In this document: positions 11,247 through 21,800 of the stretch, piece after piece | How the letters are laid out: each line of letters opens with the position of its first letter | Position numbering within the stretch: the stretch's first letter is position 1 | Source: Schoenoplectus triqueter | Taxonomy: Eukaryota > Streptophyta > Magnoliopsida > Poales > Cyperaceae | Direction of reading: 5' to 3' | Assembly (NCBI GenBank): GCA_964058805.1 | Contig: CAXKVV010000430.1 | Location: 1 to 48,338 of the forward strand | Length of the DNA: 48,338 nucleotides | The notes under the pieces: generated by a model | Told to the model about the DNA's origin: nothing | The model's database searches: none | The model's input: the letters and a program-made list of their open reading frames with translations, nothing else | Position numbers and translations under genes: made by a program

Positions 11247-11796
11247 GTCGGGACAAGAACATCTCGACACTTGATGAAGAATAACAAGATACGTTGAGAC
11301 AAGAACATCTTGACGTAGGATGATTAAGGATTCGATAGCAATATGAAGAAGACGCGTTGAGACAAGAACATCTTGACGTGAGAAGATTAAGGCTTCGATA
11401 GCAACCTGAGAAGATACATCGAGACAGGAACATCTTGATATTTGATGAAGAATAACCAAAGCTACGATACTAACGTGAAGATATACGTTGACTTTGGAGA
11501 AGAAGAACATTAAGATGTCCTAGAGAGGTGACATCTTAATGACTCGCTGCCATGAGCAAGTAACTCATGATTGAATATGCTCACACAAGGGGTGTAGGGC
11601 TACATAGTAATTTTGCACAAGTAATGCAACACATAGGATGATTAGTCGAGACAAGAACATCTCGACGTTCGTTGAAGATTGACCAAAGCTACGACATCAG
11701 CATGGAGAGATATGTCGACTTTGAAGATGAAAAACATTACGATGTCCGAGCGAAGTGACATCTTAATGACTCGGTGTCATGAACAAGTAATTCATG
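11247..11796 (+). repeat. Second hairpin family and duplicated stem-loops in the LTR
   Basis: Five units have a fixed 8-base loop CAAGAACA (CAGGAACA once) between arms that stay paired while varying: GTCGGGA/TCTCGAC (11247-11268), GTTGAGA/TCTTGAC (11293-11314 and 11356-11377), ATCGAGA/TCTTGAT (11418-11439), GTCGAGA/TCTCGAC (11645-11666). A duplicated block adds ATTAAGATGTC/GACATCTTAAT (11509-11540; one mismatch in the copy at 11736-11767). It also adds CATGAG/CTCATG (11551-11569), which becomes CATGAA/TTCATG at 11778-11796, a clean paired change. The 3' LTR copy is at 32791-33340. Confidence 0.85.
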
Positions 11797-11870
11797 ACCG
11801 TTTGAGCTGGCAAGACTGAACTCGTTCATCGACGAGTTTGTCTCCCAACTCATTCCCGAGAATGTGAGAT

Positions 11871-12405
11871 TGAATCGGTCTGTTGGTAGATTCATCCACA
11901 AAACAGTGAATGTGAACCGTTCTGTAGGTAGGTTCCTTCACTAACACATGCCTCAATGTTGAACTGGCCCAGCGCTTCAGGTTTGGCATTGTGTGCAATT
12001 GTGTTTCCTAGGTTTATGAATCGGCTTAGTGCTACGAATTCATGATCTAGAAGATCAGTGAGAAGAAATACGTGGGCCATAGCCACCCTTCTCCTGATTC
12101 ACCAACCTCAAGATCAACCGGCTCAGTGCTTCGAGTTGTATTTTGTGTGATTGGTTGTTGACTAGTTAAGATTGAACCGGTCTGTTTGTAGGTTTATCTT
12201 CTAGATCAACAGAGGTCGAGTCGGTCTGTATGTAGACTCACCTCAAGCCCCCTATGAAGAGATTAACCTGGTCTGTTGGTAAGGTTACATCTCGAGGAGG
12301 CATGGACTGAACCGGTCTGTTTGTAGGTTCGTCCCCCATAGGATAAAACCGATCTGTTTGTAGGTTTTGTCTTCCCTAGATTGAACCGGTCTGTTGGTAG
12401 GTTCA
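11871..12405 (+). repeat. Hairpin array with core GGTCTGTTKGTA and covarying arms
   Basis: Eight clear units share a 12-base core between complementary arms: TGAATC/GATTCA (11871-11894), GAACC/GGTTC (11914-11935), TGAACC/GGTTTA (12173-12196, one G-T pair), GAGTC/GACTC (12218-12239), TAACCT/AGGTTA (12264-12287), GAACC/GGTTC (12309-12330), AAAACC/GGTTTT (12345-12368), TGAACC/GGTTCA (12382-12405). Between them lie degenerate units with the core GGCTCAGTGCTT, for example TGAAT..ATTCA (12017-12042) and CAAC..GTTG (about 12116-12138). The 3' LTR copy is 33415-33949. If transcription starts near 8530 the array is in the RNA leader. Confidence 0.9.
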
Positions 12406-12726
12406 TCTTCCGTAGATCCATTTTTATAAACTTAGACGACCACTTGCCCATCTCTTAACTATACTATTTGCTTCTCTCTTTCAAAGATCCAGAGGTGCCT
12501 CGAGGTTCGTAGCCCAGGGTAATTAACGGTGGGGGCTTGCGCCCACCGGAATCTACAAGAACTCACAATCACTAAAAAACCCCCTGAATGTGCATCCAAA
12601 TATCTCTTAACGGCAGAATCGGCCGACACCCATACAGATGCACGCTCGGGAGGGATCTCCGTGTCCTTCTTCCGCAGAACCCATCGCCCGGCGGCGGTGC
12701 GGCGGCGCGCGAAAAAGGGTCGCACA

Positions 12727-12866
12727 GGATCTGGCACGCCCGGTGGGACCTAGATTCTCCTCTTATCTCTGAAAGAGAGAGGCAAATAGAATAATTAAGA
12801 GATACAAGTGGTCTTCTATGTGCTAAAATGACTAATAATTTTCAAGTGTTTTTGTTTTTGCAGGAA
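12727..12866 (+). other. Short 5' leader with a splice-acceptor-like sequence
   Basis: Between the LTR and the likely Gag start lie 140 bases. Just before the start is a pyrimidine-rich tract ending in GCAG at 12860-12863, preceded by a branch-point-like GACTAATAA at 12829-12837. This looks like a 3' splice site. The first ATG of the open frame (12828) falls inside that putative intron and would add a phenylalanine-rich tail unlike the rest of Gag, which is why I prefer the ATG at 12867. A donor was not identified. Confidence 0.45.
12732..12749 (+). other. Primer binding site TGGCACGCCCGGTGGGAC
   Basis: It begins five bases after the CA end of the 5' LTR, opens with TGG (complement of tRNA CCA) and is GC-rich. 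I remember closely similar sites beside LTRs of other plant Ty3/gypsy Tat elements, but I cannot assign the tRNA with confidence. A search of plant tRNA 3' ends for GTCCCACCGGGCGTGCCA would settle it. Confidence 0.75.
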
Positions 12867-15800
12867 ATGGCATACTTTGGAAACTTCAACCTTGCTCCCT
12901 ACACCGTCACTCCTGCTCAGAGCCCAGAGGGCAAACTATTCATGTTCTTCGGGACCATCCCGCAAGAACTTACTATCTACGGCCCAGCTCCAATGGCCGC
13001 CTTCACTCCCGCGACCGTCCGGATCTCCATTCCGGACGAGGAGGAAGAATCAATTACCCTAACTCCCAAGGGCATTTCTAACAACGTCATGGCCTCTCCT
13101 ACTACCTCCCCAAAGAGGAGAAGGCGCCCGTCCAAGAGGACAGCCCCAAAGGTCGCAGCCCAGACTGCCCGTAACTCTCAAGCGTCCAGGAAAAGGGCCC
13201 TGGATGCATACCAGAATCAGCTGGTGGCTAGGCCAGCTATCCCAGTCTCTAACAAGTTCACGGCACTCCGAATAGTGGCCAAGAACTCGGCCACAGGCCA
13301 GCTCCGCCAGGCATGGGAGGTGCCTAAGCCCACACCTCGCCCAACTCAAAGGCCTCAGCGCCGCCAGGGTAAGTCTCAAACCCCTGCAGAAGCCATCTAC
13401 AAGGCTCACAGAGCCCTCAAACAGAGGAGGAGCGTTAAAAACGCTAGGTCGAGACGATACGTCTCCCGCCCCGATCACTCTCAAGGCATGGCTCAGCCGC
13501 AAGCCATTGCCTCCACTCCGAACACAAAGAGGTTTACACCAAAGGCAACACCTAGCACCCAGCAGGTGTGGGTCCCGAAGGGTTCCCAGCCAACGAAACC
13601 CCAGTCTCAAGCCCAGCCCAGCAAGGCCGGCAGGTCTAACGCTCCGCCCGAGAGCGTGTTCAACCGCTTAGGTCAGAAGAGTGTATTCAGCCGGTTAGGC
13701 TCAAGAATACCACTCAACAACTTGAAAATAACTGCCCCCGACCAAGCGAAGAAGAAGAGAAGAATCGCTCGTTACGAAGAGCACTTCTCAGTCAACACCA
13801 TCAGTATAAGCTACGATACCGATCCAGATACTGATGGTGAGGTGAATATGGTCCAGGATGACCAGTCCCCGCCTAATCAAGCTCACGTCACCAATACCAA
13901 TAAGAATAATGGTAGAAAAGGGAGACCACCCAAGAGAGTCAACCCCGAAGGCAACAGCAGGGAAGGGGAAGACCACAACGAAAACCCTGACTTCTTTGAT
14001 AATGAAGATGACGTTGAAACACGTCCCGAAGTGCCTATCGATGAAATTGAAATACTAAAAGGCCACATCGAGGCACGGGATGAAGAGCTGATTAGGCAAC
14101 GGGAGCTAATCGCTACCATGCTGAAGCAGAATGAAGAATTGATTAAGGCGGTCAAATCGTTACAAGAATCACAAGACGCCAACTTCAAAGCTGGTAGCTC
14201 CCGTCAAGAAGGGGTCCACAGTACCAAAAGCAATCATAAGGGGAAACAACCCGTCGATTCTAAACCCCATCCACACAGAACCATAGAAGTGGAGGCTGAA
14301 CCAACGGGGATATCCCGGAAAGAGATTCAAGCCATGATTGCCCAGCAAATGCAGATAGCTGGAGGTGGATACGCTATCCCTCCTGTCAAAAACTGTGGAC
14401 ATCCATACCCTGCCATATATGACTTGGAAGAATATCCTAAAGGGTATGTGATCCCCCGCTTCAGGACCTTCTCCGGGGAAGGCAATAAAGACCTGAACCC
14501 CGAACAACACCTGGCCCACTTTGTAGCCTCGTGCGGCAACACGGGCGGCAATGATGCGCTGTTGTTAAGACAATTCCCTCAGAGCTTGGTGGGAACCGCT
14601 TTCCAATGGTACTATTCATTAGAAAACAACAGCATCAGGACCTGGGACGAGATGGCAGACTCGTTCAGGGCGCGATTTGTCATGGTGTCTGACAAGATAA
14701 ACATAGCCGATCTAGCAAGCACTAAACCCAAGAAAGGGGAGTCAATGACAGACTTTATCAACAGATGGCGGAACCTCAGCATCAAATGCGACCGCACATT
14801 AACCGAAGATGAGGCCGTCAACCTAATCATGAAGAACATTGACGGGTGGATGGGCATGCTTCTTGGTGTGACAAAGGTCAACACATTCAAAGACTTGCTC
14901 AGATCGGTATCCAATATGGAAAGGATGTCACCGCACACCATGCCGAACTTTATGAATAATAGGCCGCAACGAGGAGCCCGAGCTGAAACCAAAGTGGCAT
15001 TCACCTCGCTAAAAGACAAGATGGTTGCCAACGCAGACACCCAAGGCGGCAGCAGTAGCACAAATGGCAACAATTATAATAAGGGGCCCAGGCCCAACCC
15101 AGGAGGGAGTTCACGGAGTTTCGAATCCCTCAAACAAAAGAAATCTAAACCGTACTCCTTCAGAAAGGATAAAGTTGCCCAAATCTTCAGAGGGGCACTG
15201 AAGAACGGCCTAACCCTGCCGGCCAATAAACGCCCGGAAGATGCCGATAAATCGGACGAACCCAACTTCTGCCCATACCACAGAATAATAGGGCACTCAA
15301 TCGAAGATTGCTGGGTCTTCAAAGATTGGGTCGAGAAGGCGTATAAAAATGGTGAAATTACTTTACCAAAAGGGTTCTTGCAAAGCCCATCAGCCCATGA
15401 GCAGGCCAACACGATCTCTCATGAGGAAGAGAAAGTCCCGGGCCAGTCATGCGAAGACCAGGAAGAACAATGGACTACGCACCTATCGAAGAAATCAATT
15501 AAAATGCTTAAAGCCCTTAAGAAAGAACCTGGCATGAAATGGAAAGACGACATTACGCCAGTGGTCCCACCAAAACCCAGGGTATACTATAAGGTGGACC
15601 AGAGCCAAGACCAGGTTCTTAAGAAGAAAAAGAAGCATAGAAGCAACAAGTCCAGAAAGAACAAAATTGAAGAATATGAGCAGGGCAGTCCCGAGGCGAT
15701 CACCCTTCAACATTTCATCTCCAAAGAAGATTGGGAGAAGCTAACCCTAGGTCAAAAGAAAGAAAATGTGGATGAAGAAATAAATAAAGAGGAAAGCGAA

Positions 15801-18800
15801 GAGATCTGGGGTGCTTCGTGCAACATGGTATATTCTTCTCACGATGAAGATATGCCAACATTAGAGGAGATGTTCTTCCCAAATGACGAAGGGGAAGCAA
15901 GCACCTCTGGGACCAAGAATGAAGAATGTAAAGCCGTACTCCGGTCCGGGACTTATATACCCGAGAGACAGGCTCCCAAGGATTCCGATAAAGGAAAGGA
16001 TAAGGCCCTAAATAAAGGTAAAGAGGTCGAGAACCCAAGCAAGAACCCAGAAAAGACCCGGTCGACGGGCGAAGAATATAACGTGTTGGCACATCTGCGT
16101 AAAATTCCAGCACTATTAAGCATATTTGACGCATTGATGATGTCACAAGACCTAAGGGAGGTTCTAATTCAGGCCTTGCAAGATCTTGAGAAGTACAAGT
16201 CATACTTTGTAGAGCAAAATATGCAAGAAGCCTTATTCACCGCCAAACGGGCCGCCTGTATAAATTTCACGGACGACGACCTCCTAATAGGCACCGTCGA
16301 CCATAACCGCCCGCTATACATCACCGGAAACTGCGGAGGGCAGAAGATTGGCCGCATCCTGGTCGACGCAGGGTCTTCGATCAATATCATGCCGCTTAAA
16401 ACCTTAAAGACTATCACCTTAGATGTGAAGAATCTATCTGATGAAAAGGTGATTATTCATGGCTTTAATCAAAACTCCCAAAAGGCCCTGGGAGCTATAA
16501 CTCTGAACCTGCAATGCGGAAGCCTAAAAGCGCCTACTAAATTCTATGTCATTGACGCTGAAACCTCTTATCGGGCGTTGCTGGGTCGCCCGTGGCTTCA
16601 CAGCAATCAGGTCATACCCTCTACTCTGCACCAATGCCTGAAATATATCGAGAATGGTAAGCAAAAGAGAATTGACGGAGATGTCAAGCCATTCGGGGTG
16701 CATGAGATTAAGTTCAATGACGCCCAGTATTTTCTGCCTAAATCCGCTGTGGCGCCAAGCCGGCCAATAACAAAAGCAGGTCAGAAATCTTTCAATAAAG
16801 GCCCTAAATTTGATACCTCGTCCGGAGAAGAAGAAGAGGTCAAATTTAATATTAAACCCCGAGGTGCTCGAGCCCAAAGACCCGGAAGAAAGTCGGGTGA
16901 AGAAGCAACCTTCCGCTTCAAACAGGTGGCTACGTATAAGGCCCAAATAAAACCAAGCGAGATCAAGTCAAGTGATTCTGAAGAGGAGGTCATTTTCAAT
17001 TTTAAACCTGCCAACACCCCTCAAATTCAGATCATAGAGGCAACTTCGGGAGAAGAATCCGAAGATTCTAGCAACCCAGGCGATACCACCTCGGGAGAAG
17101 AGTCTGGCCATGATCGTCAACCTTGGGAAGAGGAATCTGACGAAGAGATCATCTATCACATCCTCAAGAAGCCATATAAAGGGCCCGAAACAGATAATGA
17201 AAGTGAGGAGTCATATATGATCAACACGGGACCCAGTAGCGGAAGGGATAACCCGGTTAGGCCGAGGCCTATAAATGAAGAACGCTCATGGCGGGAAAAT
17301 TTCGAAGGTCGCGTCTGGAATGCGATCGACGAAATAAGGCACCAAGTTGAAAATAATAGAAGGGAGGTGTCTGAACAATGGGAGGTGATGCAGGATATTA
17401 AGGTGCAACACAATGAAATCATGGTAATGATTGAAAACCTGCAATCCGCGATCTATAACTCCGAGCTACTCAAGGAGGTGACGAGCGAACCCCGTTCCGG
17501 GACCCCTGAAAGACAAACACCCGATAGCGGCAAACGAGTAATCGTCATAGTAGATGAATCAAAAGGGGAAGAAATGAAAGCTAAGCAATCGACCGTCATG
17601 CAAACTCTCAAGGTCAAGAAGAGTAAACCATACTCTTTCCTGAAAAATAAGACAGCTCGGATATTTGAGCAGGCCTTAAAGAGCGGATTAACACTTCCCG
17701 TTTGCAAACGACCCGCAGACATGGAAAGAGCCGGCGAAGGCGAATTCTGCCCTTATCATCGCATACTGGGCCATACAATTGAAGAATGCTGGGTATTCAA
17801 AGACCTAATAGAAGAGGGGCACAGAAACGGGACGATCCAACTCCCGAAGAGCTTTCAACAAGACCCAGCTCCGCATAACCTGAATAACAAGGGCAAAGGG
17901 GTGGCTTATACGATCTCGCATACTCCCGTACCTAGCAAACCTAAGGTTGCGAGACGAAAGCCTATCAAAGAAATCTACCGCTCCAACTCAGTCATGAACA
18001 TTGAGATAGAAGAAGAGATGGCAGCGCTAGAGATTACTGTGGTTCCTGAAAGGCATTTTAAAGACCTCATACCAAGGGAAGTGAACCACATCCAAACCCT
18101 AAAGACCTTTGTTGTGCCGGCAAAGGTAGAACGCCTCAAAGGGAAGACTATCATCCATAAGGCCATTATTTTCTATCAGAGCGATTCAACCCAGTCTCTG
18201 AAGAATCCTGATCACAGCACTTGGAAAAAGTGGGTGATAGAGCAAGAATCAGAGAATGCAACGAGCGATGACGCTGCATCTCATCCCTTTGGAAAGGAGC
18301 TATATAAATTGGCAAAAAGGGCGAAATGTCTAAGGGACATATCCAAGGCCGAGGCCAAGCGCTTTGATGAACTCTGGAATGGCGGCCAGAATAAAGTCCT
18401 GGGCCTGGACGGTAAAATAAAATACACCCGGGGATTAGGGTATAACTGCGATGACGCAGCATGTTTTGAGGGGTCTCTCGACGAGTACCGTATGAAAGAG
18501 AGCTGCTGCATGACTTCTGTTGAAATGCCGGACCATGAAACAGAAGAGGACAATACCCCGGTCCTGAAAAATGCTTTGAAGCAGCTAGAAAAGGAACCTA
18601 ACACGGTCGATGAGTTAGCAGAAATCAATCTGGGGACGGAAAAAGACCCACGACCAACTTTCATAAGCGCGTCATTGTCAGAAGAGGTGGCTGACAGGTT
18701 GAAGGCATTCCTTAGAAGTTATATGGACTGCTTCGCTTGGAGTTATAAAGAAATGCCTGGATTAGATCCCAACGTGGCGGTCCATTATTTGAAAATCGAT

Positions 18801-21800
18801 CCAACCTTCAAGCCAATTAAACAAGCGCCGAGGCGGATGAGAATAGAACTCGAAGAGAAGGTCGTGGAAGAGACAAAGAAACTCATCGACGCCGGTTTCA
18901 TACGGGAAGAAGAGACGCCAGAATGGGTGGCTAGCATTGTCCCGGTTAAGAAGAAAAATGGGCAAATCCGCATTTGCGTGGACTTTCGGGACTTAAATAA
19001 GGCGTGCCCTAAAGATGATTTCCCGCTCCCCGTAACCGAAATCATAATTGATCATACATCCTCCTATGAAGTCTTCTCCTTCATGGACGGTTACGCGGGT
19101 TATAATCAAATCAAAATGGCGCCAGAAGATGAGAGGCATACGGCATTCCGCACGCCGATTGGCATATATTGTTACAAGGTCATGCCGTTTGGACTCAAAA
19201 ATGCAGGTGCCACCTACCAACGGGCAATGACAAAGATATTTGACGATCTGATCCACAAGATAGTTGAGTGCTATGTGGACGACTTAGTCATCAAGGCTAT
19301 GTCATATGAAGAACACCTCCAATACCTCGAGGTCGTTTTCAACCGCCTAAGAGAACATGCGCTCAAATTAAACCCGTTGAAATGCGCATTTATGGTATCA
19401 TCTGGTAAATTTCTGGGGTTTGTAGTACGCCACAGGGGAATTGAGATAGACCCGGGCAAGATCAAAGCAATCACTGAATTATCCCCGCCAAAGAATTTAA
19501 AACAATTGCGATCTTTGCAAGGGCAATTGGCGTACATCAGGCGGTTCATAGCCAACCTATCGGGTAAAATCCAACCCTTCACCCGGCTGACTAAGAAGAA
19601 TATCCCGTTTAAGTGGGATGGTGAGTGCCAGCGAGCCTTTGAAGAAATCAAGGCATATCTACTCAACCCTCCAGTGTTGGCAGCGCCCATACCCGGAAAG
19701 GAACTTATTCTATACACGACCGCCCTGGATGGATCCTTGGGAGCTTTGTTGGCACAAGAAAACCAGGATGGTAATCAAAATGCGCTATATTACTTAAGTC
19801 GCATGATGGTAGGGGCAGAACACGGGTATTCACCGATTGAGAAGCATTGTTTAGCCCTAATCTTCGCGGTGAAGAAGTTGAGGCACTACATGCTAGCCCA
19901 CAAAATCATTTTAATATCCAAAGTGGACCCTCTCAAGTATCTGATGACTCGGCCAATGCTGACGGGGAGGCTGGCCAAGTGGGCTATCATTCTCACCGAG
20001 TTCGACATCACTTATACACCGCAAAAGGCGATCAAGGGGCAGGCGCTAGCAGATTTCCTGGCTGCACACCCGATTCAAGATGACTCCCCATTAAAATGTG
20101 ACTTTCCCGACGAGGAAACTCTACATGTTGAAGAAGGAGACCCTATATGGGAGTTGTACTTTGATGGTGCTTCTTCAATCAAGCCAATCGCGGGCCCGGG
20201 AGTCCCAACTGTGCGAGCTGGCGCAGGACTAGTCTTCGTAACCCCGGAAGGCGGGATAATACGACATTCTCTGGCTTTAACCGAACCATGCACAAATAAT
20301 GAAGCAGAGTATGAGGCACTCATCGCCGGACTAGAGTTGTCACTGGAGCTAGGGATCAAGGCTGTACGCATCTTTGGCGATTCACAGCTGATAATAAATC
20401 AAATAATTGGCGAATATAAGGTCCTAAAGCCGGAGCTAATACAATATCACCAGAAGGCCATGGAACTAATGAAGAAAATCCCATACGTGTCCATCGAGAA
20501 AGTCACGAGGGCCGTGAATGGTGAAGCAGATGCGTTGGCCAAACTCGCCAAGGAGCTGGGTGAACCAACAGAACCGGAAATCCACATCATCGTTCGTAAT
20601 AGAAGGCCATTATCATTGTGTCAAATAACAGATGATGCGAATAATGAAGGCACTGGACCAGAAAAGATGGAATGCCAAGAAGCAATGATAACTGAAGACG
20701 ATGATTGGAGACAGCCGTTCATCGAATATTTCCGGCATGGCACTCTCCCCAAGGATAAAAGAGTCGCTGATCAACTAAGAAAGCGGGTACTACGGTATGC
20801 GTATGTGGGCAACACATTATACCGTAGGTCTTATGATCAGTTGTGGCTAAGATGTGTATCAGGGCCTGAAGCCGAGCAGGTTATGAAAGAAGTTCATTCC
20901 GGGCTATGCGGAGCACATCAGTCTGGGCCAAAAATGAAGTTGAAGATCAAGCGAATGGGGTATTATTGGCCCACGATGGTGGCTGATTGTGAAGAGCACG
21001 CAAAGAAGTGCCGCATGTGCCAGATACATGGCCCTTTTATACATCAAGCGCCAAGCCCATTGCACCCCACGGTAGCATCCTGGCCATTTAATATGTGGGG
21101 CACAGATATAGTGGGGCCCATAGACCCTCCGACGTCGAGAGGTCACCGATTCATCCTGGCGGCAACGGATTATTTTACAAAATGGGCCGAAGCCATCCCA
21201 CTCAAAGAAGTCAAAGCATCCGATGTGGTTAAGTTCTTCAAGACGCACATCCTCTACCGATTTGGTACCCCACAACGGATAATATCCGATAATGGGACGG
21301 CCTTCAAGAGCTCCAAAGTCTATGCCCTGGCGGAACAATTTAACATTGATTGGAGATTCTCGTCCATTTATAACCCGAGAGCCAACGGCCTGGCCGAAGC
21401 CTTTAACAAAACTCTAATAAATATCATGAAGAAGACCGTAGACGGCAACCAACGAGACTGGGATAATCGTCTACAGGAGGCATTATGGGCTTATCGGACC
21501 ACGTACCGAACGCCTACGCAAGCTACCCCGTATTCTCTGGCTTTTGGGGTTGAAGCCGTCCTCCCTCTTGAGGTAGAATTACCGTCATTGCGGGTGGCTA
21601 TGCAAAATGATATGACCATGGATGAATGCCAACAACTTAGACTGGACGAGTTGGATGCCATGGACGAGAAGAGATTAATAGCCCAACAGAACCTTGAAAT
21701 ATATCAGGCAAAAATGGCAAGGGCATATGACAAGATGGCGCGAGTCAGGGCATTTCAACAAGGGGAGCTTGTTCTTGTCCTTAAAAGGCCGATCATTGGC

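Larger units (their letters stand above)
5874..12726 (+). repeat. 5' LTR (6,853 bp)
   Basis: It matches 27419-34270 over its whole length. The differences I could find are C7192 versus T28737 and a run of nine A at 10631-10639 versus eight at 32176-32183. From left to right it contains a TATA box and long hairpin, a cluster of CACGTG and GTGGGCCCCAC palindromes, a CCAAT/TATA promoter near 8500, an AT-rich block (about 9950-11110), two hairpin arrays (11247-11796 and 11871-12405) and a GC-rich end. No supported coding region is seen; the short frames are repeated identically in both LTRs and resemble nothing known. A nominal U3 up to the 8500 promoter would be 2.6 kb, leaving about 4.2 kb of R-U5 in the transcript. 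Confidence 0.95.

Noticed and set aside
12459..12794. Frames on both strands across the GC-rich LTR end
   Set aside because: GC-rich sequence lowers stop frequency. The frames overlap the LTR terminus and primer binding site and end differently in the two LTRs.
13059..13610. 183-residue minus frame opposite Gag
   Set aside because: A shadow of the GC-rich Gag frame with no recognisable domain or start context. The same holds for the other minus frames inside 12867-21953.
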